Of a stretch of 64,000 nucleotides of DNA, positions 48,305 to 57,296 are shown piece by piece. Positions within the stretch are counted from its first letter, which is position 1. Each line of letters starts with the position of its first letter. Position numbers and translations under genes: made by a program. The stretch is taken from the NCBI GenBank assembly GCA_937928595.1, contig CALGJV010000014.1:19751-83750 (forward strand). The letters are read 5' to 3'. The notes under the pieces were generated by a model. That model was not told the origin of the DNA. It saw only the letters and a list, made by a program, of their open reading frames with translations, and made no database searches. This stretch comes from an uncultured Phycisphaerae bacterium. Its GTDB lineage: Bacteria; Planctomycetota; Phycisphaerae; UBA1845; Fen-1342.

Positions 48305-49993
48305 CTATGCACCGGACCGCACCTGGTCGCGCAGCGCGATCAGGTCCTTCATCACCCGCCCCAGTTCCGGCTCGCCGGCCGGCCCGCCGAAGGTGTCGTG
48401 CAGCCGGCGGTAAAGCGCGTACAGGCGGTCGTACGTGCGGACCGCCGCGGCCCCCGGCTTGAAGACCGTGCGCCGTACACCGCACAGCACCTCCTGGGCT
48501 TCGGTGACGGACGCGAAACCACCGCGCTCCGGGCCGCCCACCACCGCCCCAAAGATCGCCCCGCCCAGCGCGCAGGTCTGCGAGGAACGCGAGACCTTCA
48601 TCGGCCGACCGGTGACGTCCGCGTAAATCTGCATGAGCAGCGGATTCTTCTCGGCGATGCCGCCGCAGTTCACGACCTCCCGAACGTGCACGCCGTGCTC
48701 CTCGAGCCGTTCCATGATGACCCGTGCACCGAAGGCGGTCGCTTCGATGAGCGCCCGGTACACCTCGGCCGACGACGTGTGGAGCGTCTGCCCGAGCAGC
48801 AGGCCGGTCAGGCGCACGTCCCCAAGAACGGAGCGGTTGCCGTTGTTCCAGTCCAGCGCGACCAGGCCGGACTGCCCCGGACGGAGCCGCGCCGCCGCGC
48901 GGGTCAGCCGCATGTGGGCGTTCGGCCGACCGTCGAAGTGCGTCACCCACCAGTGCAACAGGTCGCCGACCGCCGGCTGACCCGCTTCGATGCCCCACAG
49001 CCCCGGGACGATCGAGCCGTCCACGACGCCGCAAACGCCGGGAATGTCGGGCATCGCCCCGGAGCGCGGCGCAACCAGCATGTCGCACGCGCTCGTCCCC
49101 AGGATTTTGACGAGCGTGCCGGGCCGGATGCCCGCGCCGACCGCGCCCAGGTGCGCGTCGATCCCCCCCACCGCGACCGGCGTGCCCGCCGGCAGCCCGA
49201 GCTTGCGGGCCCAGGCGTGCGATAGCCCGCCCGCCGTCTGGTCGCAGGTGTACGCCCGCTCGTAGAGGCGGCTCCGCAACTCGGCCAGGGCCGGATCGAG
49301 CTTCCGCAAGATATCGGCCGGCGGCAGGCCCCGCTGCGGATGAAACAGCGCCTTGTGCCCGGCCGCGCACGCGCTGCGCCGCAGCGTGCGGACGTCCTCA
49401 CAGCCGGTCAGCAGCGCGGCGACGTAGTCGCACTGCTCGAGCCACGATTCGGCCGCCGCGAAGACCCGCGGCGCGGCCCGCCGGCACCGCAGGATCTTGG
49501 ACCAGAACCATTCGCTGCTGTACGCCCCCCCGCACAGCGGCAGATAATCCGGCAATTCCCGGCGCACCAGCTCGGTGATTTCCTGCGCTTCGGCGTGGGC
49601 GGTGTGATCTTTCCACAGCCACGCCTGGGCGGCGAAATTCTTGCGAAACTGCGGCTTGAGTGCCAGCGGCGTGCCGTGCGCGTCCACCGGCAGCGGCGTA
49701 CTGGCGGTCGTGTCGATCCCAATGCCGACCACCCGCTCCGGCCGGAACGCCCGTTCGCGCGTCGCCTGACGCAGCGCCCCGCGCGCCGCGTGGGCCAGCG
49801 CCGCGGCGTAATCCGCCGGGTTCTGCCGCGCGACGTTGGGATCGTCGCGGTCGAGCAGGATTCCGTCCCGCCCGCTCGGGTAGGCGGCCACCGCCTCCCC
49901 GGCCGTGCGACCGCTGCGCAGGTCGACGACCAACGCCCGCGCGGAGTTCGTGCCGAAATCCAAACCCAGTGCGAACGCGGCTTGCCGCCTCAT
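48305..49993 (-). CDS. araB: FGGY-family carbohydrate kinase, probable L-ribulokinase
   Basis: The 562-residue kinase has the ATPase loop GLDFGTNSARALVVD, the sugar-site TASTPLPVDAHG and the ribulokinase-typical LWKDHTAHAEAQEI. VGGIDAHLGAVGAGI, LDWNNGNRSVLGDVRLTG and VVNCGGIAEKNPLLMQIYADV complete the two-domain fold. It would phosphorylate L-ribulose or a related ketopentose with ATP. No arabinose isomerase or epimerase is adjacent, so the sugar is uncertain. GGAAGGAC precedes the ATG. Confidence 0.85.
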   Translation of the reverse strand: MRRQAAFALGLDFGTNSARALVVDLRSGRTAGEAVAAYPSGRDGILLDRDDPNVARQNPADYAAALAHAARGALRQATRERAFRPERVVGIGIDTTASTPLPVDAHGTPLALKPQFRKNFAAQAWLWKDHTAHAEAQEITELVRRELPDYLPLCGGAYSSEWFWSKILRCRRAAPRVFAAAESWLEQCDYVAALLTGCEDVRTLRRSACAAGHKALFHPQRGLPPADILRKLDPALAELRSRLYERAYTCDQTAGGLSHAWARKLGLPAGTPVAVGGIDAHLGAVGAGIRPGTLVKILGTSACDMLVAPRSGAMPDIPGVCGVVDGSIVPGLWGIEAGQPAVGDLLHWWVTHFDGRPNAHMRLTRAAARLRPGQSGLVALDWNNGNRSVLGDVRLTGLLLGQTLHTSSAEVYRALIEATAFGARVIMERLEEHGVHVREVVNCGGIAEKNPLLMQIYADVTGRPMKVSRSSQTCALGGAIFGAVVGGPERGGFASVTEAQEVLCGVRRTVFKPGAAAVRTYDRLYALYRRLHDTFGGPAGEPELGRVMKDLIALRDQVRSGA

Positions 49994-50054
49994 GGGTCCG
50001 TCCTTCCCGAGTAGCGGCCGCCCCCGGGGCCGTGGCGCGGTGCGCGGGCGGGCG

Positions 50055-50450
50055 TCAGCTCGCGGCCTCCGCCAGCACGTGGTCCTCGACGTAGAGCGGA
50101 ACGTCGGTGCCGGCCACCAGGGCCACCGCGTCCGACGGCCGACTGTCAACCTCGATCAACTGACCGTGATGCCGCAGCACAAGTTTCGCATAAAACGTGC
50201 CTTCCTGAAGATCGTTGATGACGACCTTCTCCAGCTCGCACGAGAGCGATTCGATCACGTTGGCGAGCAAGTCGTGCGTCATCGGCCGCTGAAGCCGCAT
50301 TTCCTTCACGCGCCGATCGATCGCCAGCGCTTCCGACAGACCGATGAGGATCTGCAACAAGCGCGATCCGTTCCGCTCACGCAGCACGATGACCTGGTGG
50401 TCGCGCGTCTCCGAAATCCGGATTTGCGCCAGGTCCATGCGGACTTCCAT
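50055..50450 (-). CDS. Bifunctional nuclease (BFN/DUF151) family protein
   Basis: The 131-residue protein matches the DUF151 family: QVIVLRERNGSRLLQILIGLSEALAI, RPMTHDLLANVIESL and the conserved SRPSDAVALVAGTDVPLYVEDHVLA. Plant and Thermotoga members have been described as RNase/DNase; the function in planctomycetes is not established. It lies 61 bp upstream of the ribulokinase gene on the same strand. Confidence 0.9.
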   Translation of the reverse strand: MEVRMDLAQIRISETRDHQVIVLRERNGSRLLQILIGLSEALAIDRRVKEMRLQRPMTHDLLANVIESLSCELEKVVINDLQEGTFYAKLVLRHHGQLIEVDSRPSDAVALVAGTDVPLYVEDHVLAEAAS

Positions 50451-50562
50451 ACGTCACACCGGCCTTCCAACGGGGTCTTCGCTCCGCCCGACCCCAATCG
50501 GGCAACCTATTCCGCGGCCCGCCGCAGTGTCAAGCCGCGGTCGCCGGCCCGCCCCAGGGCGT

Positions 50563-50568
50563 TATCAT
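50563..50568 (+). promoter_or_regulatory. Possible -10 (TATCAT) before J-domain gene
   Basis: TATCAT is 9 nt before the ATG at 50578, leaving a leader of only a few nucleotides. No Shine-Dalgarno is present. Confidence 0.3.
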
Positions 50569-50577
50569 GCCCGGGCG

Positions 50578-51135
50578 ATGTCCGCCAACCGCCCCGATGC
50601 CGAAGCCGCGTTCCGCGCCTTCGTGCGCGATGTCTGGACGCGCGACATCGCCCCGCTGTTGCGCGGCCGCCGGGCCGCCGAGCGCGCCCGCTGGGCCCGC
50701 CGCACCGGTCGCCTGGCTTCCGCCACGGGCCGGTTCGTCGATGCGTTGCTCGGCCTACGCGGGCGTCCGTTCGGGCGCTCGTTCACGGTCCTCGGCTCCA
50801 CGCTCGGCGCCCTCCTGCCCGACCTCTGGGACTGGGAGTGGCTGCGCCGCGACGCCACACCCGCCGACCGGACCGCGGTCGCCGACCAGATGGAACGCCG
50901 TGCCGCCGCGCTCCCGGAGGCCGACGCGCTGGCGCTGTTCGGTCTGCCGCCCACCGCTACCCGCGATGAGTTCCGCGCCGCGTGGCACGCCGTGCTGCTC
51001 CGCTGGCACCCGGACCGCGCCCCGAACGAGGCCGCCCGCCCCGAGTACCACGTGCGCTTCGTCGCTTACAACGCCGCCCACGAGCGGCTGAGCCGGGCCT
51101 ACGACGAAGGTCGCCTGCCGCGGCCGGCCGGCTGA
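50578..51135 (+). CDS. J-domain protein with C-terminal DnaJ domain
   Basis: The 185-residue protein has an unrecognised charged N-terminal half and a C-terminal J domain (about residues 117-180) with [18 protein letters not shown], the HPD motif ([11 protein letters not shown], residues 144-146) and [13 protein letters not shown]. It should stimulate a DnaK-type Hsp70. The J domain being C-terminal, without Gly/Phe or zinc domains, marks it as a class C co-chaperone. Confidence 0.82.
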   Translation: MSANRPDAEAAFRAFVRDVWTRDIAPLLRGRRAAERARWARRTGRLASATGRFVDALLGLRGRPFGRSFTVLGSTLGALLPDLWDWEWLRRDATPADRTAVADQMERRAAALPEADALALFGLPPTATRDEFRAAWHAVLLRWHPDRAPNEAARPEYHVRFVAYNAAHERLSRAYDEGRLPRPAG

Positions 51136-51173
51136 GCCGCCGCCCGGCGGTTCCCGGCGCGGCGCCGGGCCGT

Positions 51174-51179
51174 TATGCT
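51174..51179 (+). promoter_or_regulatory. Possible -10 (TATGCT) before MoxR gene
   Basis: TATGCT lies 9 nt before the ATG at 51189, again a near-leaderless arrangement with no Shine-Dalgarno. Confidence 0.3.
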
Positions 51180-51188
51180 TCGCACGCC

Positions 51189-52235
<1,047 letters not shown>

Positions 52236-52364
52236 AATCGTGCCGCGTGGGAGCGGTTGCGCCTTTGCCGGTTGTCACGACCACGAACTCTCCGCCGCGC
52301 GCCCGGTTTCCGTTTCGTCGCCCTGTAACTTGGCCGGCACGGCGCAATTTTCAAGAACTACATA

Positions 52365-52392
52365 TTGACGTGCGAAACTGCAACAGTACGCT
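52365..52392 (+). promoter_or_regulatory. Possible promoter of the decaheme cytochrome
   Basis: TTGACG (52365-52370), a 16-nt spacer and TACGCT (52387-52392) lie about 120 bp before the ATG. The -35 is good, the -10 weak. The predicted leader is about 110 nt. Confidence 0.4.
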
Positions 52393-52509
52393 ACTAGCCG
52401 ACAGGCAGATCGCCGCAAAAGCGGTTGTACCGATCGCGCGGAACGGGCAACCGCGGCTGTGGTTGACAGGTCCTCGACTCACGGTCACGCGGAAAACAGG
52501 AGTGCACCA

Positions 52510-54063
52510 ATGCTGAGACTGGGACGCGACTCGCACCGTACTCTGGGGCTGATCGGCGTGCCGCTGGCGGCGTGCCTGGCGCTGACGCTCGCTGGTTGTC
52601 CGCAGCCGGGTGGTGGTGGCGGCGGCGGCGGCGCGACGGGCAACTCCGGCCTGACCGGCAAATACATCGGCTCGACTGCCTGCAAGACGTGCCACACCAC
52701 CGTCCACAGCGAATGGTCCGAGACGTTGCACGCCAAGGCCCTCGAGACGCTCGAGAAAATCGGTCAGGGCTCCAACGCCGCGTGCATCGGCTGCCATACG
52801 GTCGGTTTCGGTGAGGCGGGCGGGTTTGCCAACCGCGCCACGACCAACGACCTGGCCGGCGTCGGTTGCGAGGCGTGCCACGGCGCGGGTCAGGACCACC
52901 AGCGCTGGGCCACCGTCAGCAACAACGTGCACGTCCGGTTCAAGGGCGTCGCCTGTCAGGGCTGCCACGCCGCCAATGCCAGCATCCCGCTCGACCTGTC
53001 CACCCAGAACGTCATGGCGCGCAACCTGCAATCCAGCAACTGCGGCCGTTGCCATCAGAGCGAGCACCATCCAACGTACGACGACTGGCGGGAATCGCGG
53101 CATTCCCAGTTGGACGAGCACGTCTTCGCGTACTTCACCGGCGGGACGAACGTCGCCACTTGCGGCGCGTGCCACTCGGGCGATTACTTCTACTGGGCGA
53201 AAATCCAGAAGGCCACCTCGTACATCGACATGAAGGCCGGCGTCTCGGTCACGGTCGGCAACGCCATGCTCCAGGGCAAGACCGAAGACCAGATGGCCAA
53301 GGTCGAGTGCGCCATCTGCCACGACCCGCACGCAAAGACCGGCAAGGCCGTTCAGCCGGAGGACGGACGCGACTACCAGCTGCGCTTCGACCAGGTGAAG
53401 TTCGCCACGCCGACGAACGACCTCGCGGCCGCCCAGGACGCGTCCCGGTTCAACCTCTGCGGCCAGTGCCACCACGCCCGCGACCGCGTCTGGACCGACA
53501 CGTCGCGCGAGCCGCACCCGAGCGACCAGGTGAACGTCTTCTTCGGCGAGATGCCGCTGCCCGCGAGCGACCCGACGCCCATCGTCGCGAGTCGCCCGTC
53601 GGTCCACCTCGGCGCGCCGGAGCAGTGCTCAACGTGTCACGTCTATCGCCGACCGCTGCAGGAGGGCATCGCTCCGGCGGTGTCCGGGCACACGTTCGAG
53701 GTCAACTTCGCCGGCTGCGTGGCTGCCGGCTGCCATCAGTCTGAAGCGATCGCTCAAACCAAGTTCAACGGACTGAAGGTGGAGATGGACGGCCGCGCGG
53801 CCGCGGTCAAGGCCGCCCTGGATGCGTGGGCCGTGGCGCACCCGGTTGAAGGCAAGGGCGCCCTGAGCTGGGAGTACACCAGCGAGGGCGGCCCGAGCTC
53901 CAGCGGTCAAGCCAAGATCCCCAACGCGATCAAGAAGGCTCGGTACATCTACTACTACGTCGTGGCGGGCGGCGGCAACGGCGTCCACAACCCCGACTAC
54001 GTCCGTGAGGGCCTGATCAACGCCCTCGCGCTGGTCAACACGAATCCGGACCTGCTGCCGTAA
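52510..54063 (+). CDS. Decaheme c-type cytochrome lipoprotein (cytochrome c554-like)
   Basis: The 517-residue protein has a lipobox (LTLAGC, Cys30), an eight-glycine linker and ten heme sites. Nine are CXXCH (CKTCH, CIGCH, CEACH, CQGCH, CGRCH, CGACH, CAICH, CGQCH, CSTCH) and one is CX4CH (CVAAGCH). Extra His residues (QSEHHPTY, ESRHSQLDEH, EPHPSD) could be distal ligands. The layout resembles the cytochrome c554/c' family, which carries electrons in the periplasm. The lipid anchor and linker suggest it sits on a membrane surface. The ATG follows CAGGAG. A terminator follows. Confidence 0.92.
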   Translation: MLRLGRDSHRTLGLIGVPLAACLALTLAGCPQPGGGGGGGGATGNSGLTGKYIGSTACKTCHTTVHSEWSETLHAKALETLEKIGQGSNAACIGCHTVGFGEAGGFANRATTNDLAGVGCEACHGAGQDHQRWATVSNNVHVRFKGVACQGCHAANASIPLDLSTQNVMARNLQSSNCGRCHQSEHHPTYDDWRESRHSQLDEHVFAYFTGGTNVATCGACHSGDYFYWAKIQKATSYIDMKAGVSVTVGNAMLQGKTEDQMAKVECAICHDPHAKTGKAVQPEDGRDYQLRFDQVKFATPTNDLAAAQDASRFNLCGQCHHARDRVWTDTSREPHPSDQVNVFFGEMPLPASDPTPIVASRPSVHLGAPEQCSTCHVYRRPLQEGIAPAVSGHTFEVNFAGCVAAGCHQSEAIAQTKFNGLKVEMDGRAAAVKAALDAWAVAHPVEGKGALSWEYTSEGGPSSSGQAKIPNAIKKARYIYYYVVAGGGNGVHNPDYVREGLINALALVNTNPDLLP

Positions 54064-54097
54064 GGCAATCGCGCCGGCCGAATCCGCTGCCGACCCG

Positions 54098-54135
54098 CGC
54101 GGCCCGAAGGCACCGCCTTCGGGCCGCGGTTCTTT
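54098..54135 (+). terminator. Intrinsic terminator after cytochrome gene
   Basis: A perfect 13-bp stem (54099-54111 with 54115-54127) with a 3-nt loop is followed by GGTTCTTT. It lies 35 bp after the stop. Confidence 0.7.
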
Positions 54136-54184
54136 GTCCGCGCAGCGCGTGTCTGCGGCGGAGTCGCGCGCCGGACGGCGGGCC

Positions 54185-55198
54185 TCAGTTGCCCGCGGGC
54201 TGCGTCGTCAGGCCGGGCGTCGCATCGTACCTCACCCAATTCTGTACCTGCTTCTCGGTCGGCGCGGCGCTCTCGTACGCCGCCACGTACAGCGCCCGCA
54301 GCGTCGCCGCCGCATCCCCCAGCCGCTCCACGAGCAGCGCGCGACCCGCTTCACCGTCGAGCTGCCCGTCCCGCTCCAGCGCGTACAGCGTCTCTATCCG
54401 CTCAAACGACCGCCGGAAATGCGCCACGAGGTCGCCCCACGGATCCTGCGCGCTCACCCTCCGATCCGGCGCGATCTGCAGCCGCACCGCCGCCGCATCG
54501 AGCGCGTGTTTCAGAGCCCAGCCCTCATCGACGTACGCGTGGAACTTCTCCCGCCACTTGTAGCCCGCCGGGTTCTCACCGACCCAGCCGTTGTAGTGCT
54601 TCGTGGTATGCAGCGGCTGGGCCATGTCCGCCACGAAGTGGCTCAGGTTGCCCATGTGGTAAATCGCAACCTGTCGAGCCTGGGCAAGCTGCGCCGCGCG
54701 CCGCTGGTCGCCCAGTTGCTCCAGGATTCGCACCTGGTTCAGCGCCGCCTGGAGCCGGGCATACTCCTCGGACGCCGCGTGCAACACGAACCCCGGCCAC
54801 TCCTGCGCCCGGGCCGGGTCCTTGTCGGCGTCGTACGGCGACACCCGCTCCGGGTGCACATGCTTCGCCAGCGCCAGCACGCGGATGTACTCGCGCCGCA
54901 GCGGCGGCACCGTCTCCAGCGTCAGGCCGAACTCCGCCAGCAGTTCCGCGTCAAGGAAGTGGTCCGGATCGTTCGCGTGCTTGAGCGTCACGCTGTCCCA
55001 GCCCCGCCACCGGTCCGGCTGGTTCGACTGGAACGCCACCGCCGCCGCGGTATCTGCGTCCCTCAGCCAGCCCGGCAGCCCTGCCGGCAGGTCCTCCAGC
55101 GCCAGCCGCGTGACCAGCCGGTGAACCTCCGCGCCCCAGCCCAGCGCCCCCGAAACGCACGCTCCGACCACCACCAGTCCGACAATCATCCGCCGCAT
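54185..55198 (-). CDS. S1/P1-nuclease/phospholipase C-type zinc hydrolase, secreted
   Basis: The 337-residue protein has a signal peptide ending near ALGWGAEVHR, so the mature N-terminus begins with Trp-Gly and His, as in the tri-zinc S1/P1 and phospholipase C fold. KHANDPDHFLDAELL, HMGNLSHFVADMAQPLHTTKHYNGW supplies further metal ligands. It probably cleaves phosphodiester bonds in nucleic acid or phospholipid outside the cell. It converges with the cytochrome gene. Confidence 0.82.
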   Translation of the reverse strand: MRRMIVGLVVVGACVSGALGWGAEVHRLVTRLALEDLPAGLPGWLRDADTAAAVAFQSNQPDRWRGWDSVTLKHANDPDHFLDAELLAEFGLTLETVPPLRREYIRVLALAKHVHPERVSPYDADKDPARAQEWPGFVLHAASEEYARLQAALNQVRILEQLGDQRRAAQLAQARQVAIYHMGNLSHFVADMAQPLHTTKHYNGWVGENPAGYKWREKFHAYVDEGWALKHALDAAAVRLQIAPDRRVSAQDPWGDLVAHFRRSFERIETLYALERDGQLDGEAGRALLVERLGDAAATLRALYVAAYESAAPTEKQVQNWVRYDATPGLTTQPAGN

Positions 55199-55361
55199 GC
55201 TCTGCTCTCCTGCCGCCGCGGCCCCGCAGCCCCGCGCGGGCCCGGCCGCAACGGTCCAGAGTGTAGCCGCGTCCCTTCACTCCTGCCCGCCGACGCGCCG
55301 TGCGGCCCGGCGTCGCCGAGGTACACTGGCGGACGGTCCTCTGAATCGGAGTCCGCCGCCC

Positions 55362-56735
55362 GTGCCTGAAAGCCCGCCCGTCGCCGTTCCTTCCGCACCA
55401 CCGCCGGATGCGGTCGTCCGGCGCACCCTGCGCATGTCGGTCCGCGACGGGGTTGCCTGGGCGGTCATGGTGGGCGCGGGCGAACGCTACGTCAGCCCGT
55501 ACATCATTCTCGGCGGCAGCGGGCCGTTCGCCCTGGCCGGCGTGTGCATCCTGCCCGGCCTGCTCGGGGCCTGCATCCAGTGGGCCTCCGCCAACTTCAC
55601 CGACTTCTTCCGCCGCCGCAAGCGCATCTTCGTCACCAGCAGCGCGCTCCAGGCGCTCATGTGGATCCCGCTCACCGTCGCGGTCTTCCTGCCGCAGCCG
55701 TCCGCCTACATCCTGATGCTCAGCGCGTTCACGCTCTACATCGGGCTCCACAGCTTCGGCATTCCCGCGTGGACCAGCACGATGGGCGATCTCGTGCCGC
55801 CGGCCGAGCGCGGCCGTTACTTCGGCCGACGCAACGTCCTGATGGGGGCGGCGACGCTGGTTTCGTACTTCGCGGCCGGCTGGTGGCTGGCGTTCTGCCA
55901 GGGGACGCCCGGTACAACGTGGTTCGGCCTGCCCGGCAGCCGGTTCGGCTTCGTCTCGCTGTTCGTGCTTGCCGGGCTGGCCCGCGGGGTGTCGGTCTGG
56001 TACCTGAGCCGCATGACCGAGCCACCCTACACACCGCAGCCGGAGGACCGCTTCAGCCTGCTGGATTTCATTCGCCGTGCGCCGCGGGCCCACTTCGGGC
56101 GTTTCGTGTTCTACTGCACGCTCATCCACGTGGGCGGCGGCGTGGTCGGCCCGTTCTTCAACTGGCACCTGCTGACCAACCTCGGGCTCGATACCGGGCG
56201 CTTCGCGGTGCTCGGCACGCTCCAGATGCTGGTCTACTTCGGCACGCAATCCGCCTGGGGCCGGCTGGCCGACCGCATCGGCAACAAGCGCGTGCTCACG
56301 CTCGGCGGGCTGGGCGTCGTCGGCATCCCCCTGCTCCTGCTGCTCTCGGACAACTACGGATACCTGCTGGTCGTGCAGGTCTACGACGGCCTGGTCTGGT
56401 CCGCGTTCAACATGGCGGGCACGAACTACGTCTTCGACATCGTGACGCCCGGCAAGCGGGCGCGCTGCACCGCCTACAACTCGCTGTTCGTCAACGCCGG
56501 CATGTCCATCGGCATGCTCATCGGGGCGACGCTCATCCACGTTTTCCCCGGCCCCTGCACGCTCGCGGGCGTGACGATCCCGCACGCCTTCAAGCTCATC
56601 TGCCTCGTGTCGTTGGCCCTGCGGATCATCCCGAACGTGTTCCTGCTCCGCACGTTCGAGGAGTGGCGGCTGCGCGAGAAACCGTACGCCTGGCCGCCTC
56701 CGTCCACCGGCCCCGGCGACCACCCCGCGGCGTAA
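55362..56735 (+). CDS. MFS transporter
   Basis: The 457-residue protein has 12 helices with the loop signature in GIPAWTSTMGDLVPPAERGRYFGRRN (helices 4-5) and GRLADRIGNKRVLTLGG (helices 8-9). A hydrophilic Pro-rich N-terminus precedes TM1. The best start is GTG 55362 after GGAG; ATG 55434 would remove 24 residues. Substrate unknown. Confidence 0.85.
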   Translation: MPESPPVAVPSAPPPDAVVRRTLRMSVRDGVAWAVMVGAGERYVSPYIILGGSGPFALAGVCILPGLLGACIQWASANFTDFFRRRKRIFVTSSALQALMWIPLTVAVFLPQPSAYILMLSAFTLYIGLHSFGIPAWTSTMGDLVPPAERGRYFGRRNVLMGAATLVSYFAAGWWLAFCQGTPGTTWFGLPGSRFGFVSLFVLAGLARGVSVWYLSRMTEPPYTPQPEDRFSLLDFIRRAPRAHFGRFVFYCTLIHVGGGVVGPFFNWHLLTNLGLDTGRFAVLGTLQMLVYFGTQSAWGRLADRIGNKRVLTLGGLGVVGIPLLLLLSDNYGYLLVVQVYDGLVWSAFNMAGTNYVFDIVTPGKRARCTAYNSLFVNAGMSIGMLIGATLIHVFPGPCTLAGVTIPHAFKLICLVSLALRIIPNVFLLRTFEEWRLREKPYAWPPPSTGPGDHPAA

Positions 56736-56754
56736 GCGCGACCGCTCCGGCCCC

Positions 56755-57084
56755 CTACCACTTCTTGAAAACGAAAAACACCGATAGGACGATCAGCCCG
56801 AACCCGACCAGATAGTTCCACTTTAGCGGCTCACGGAGATACAGCACCGAGAACGCGCAGAACACGACCAGCGTGATCACCTCCTGAATGGTCTTGAGCT
56901 GCGCCGCCGAAAACTGCCCGTGCCCGATGCGGTTGGCCGGCACCTGAAAACAATACTCCACGAACGCGATCGCCCAACTGATGAGGATGACCTTCCCCAG
57001 CCCAACATCCTTGAACTTCAGGTGGCCGTACCACGCGGCCGTCATGAAGATGTTCGAAACCGTCAACAGCACGATCGTCCACAT
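56755..57084 (-). CDS. DUF486 (DMT-superfamily) small membrane protein
   Basis: The 109-residue protein has four helices and the family features: SNIFMTAAWYGHLKF, ISWAIAFVEYCFQVPANRIGH, QLKTIQEVITLVVFCAF and VLYLREPLKWNYLVGFGLI. These are single-domain relatives of drug/metabolite transporters that likely work as dimers; the substrate is unknown. ATG 57084 has GGAGG 11 nt upstream; GTG 57108 would add eight residues. Confidence 0.88.
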   Translation of the reverse strand: MWTIVLLTVSNIFMTAAWYGHLKFKDVGLGKVILISWAIAFVEYCFQVPANRIGHGQFSAAQLKTIQEVITLVVFCAFSVLYLREPLKWNYLVGFGLIVLSVFFVFKKW

Positions 57085-57117
57085 GCGCTGCAACGCCTCC
57101 GCTCGCACTTAAGCAAC

Positions 57118-57147
57118 GACACCGGACGCAGGCCGACGTCCGGTGTC
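57118..57147. repeat. 11-bp stem palindrome
   Basis: 57118-57128 pairs perfectly with 57137-57147 (8-nt loop). No U-tract follows on either strand. It sits upstream of the DUF486 gene; the role is unknown. Confidence 0.4.
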
Positions 57148-57296
57148 ACGGTGGATCATACCCAACGCCGGGGACGGGACCAATGCCCACCAGTCGGGCC
57201 GGGCGCCCGGTATCCGGCGGGTGGCGCCGAGGGAGGACGCCGTGCGATGCCCCGCCTCCGCAATGCGCGGTTCGCTCCTCGCGATTCGGACCGCGG

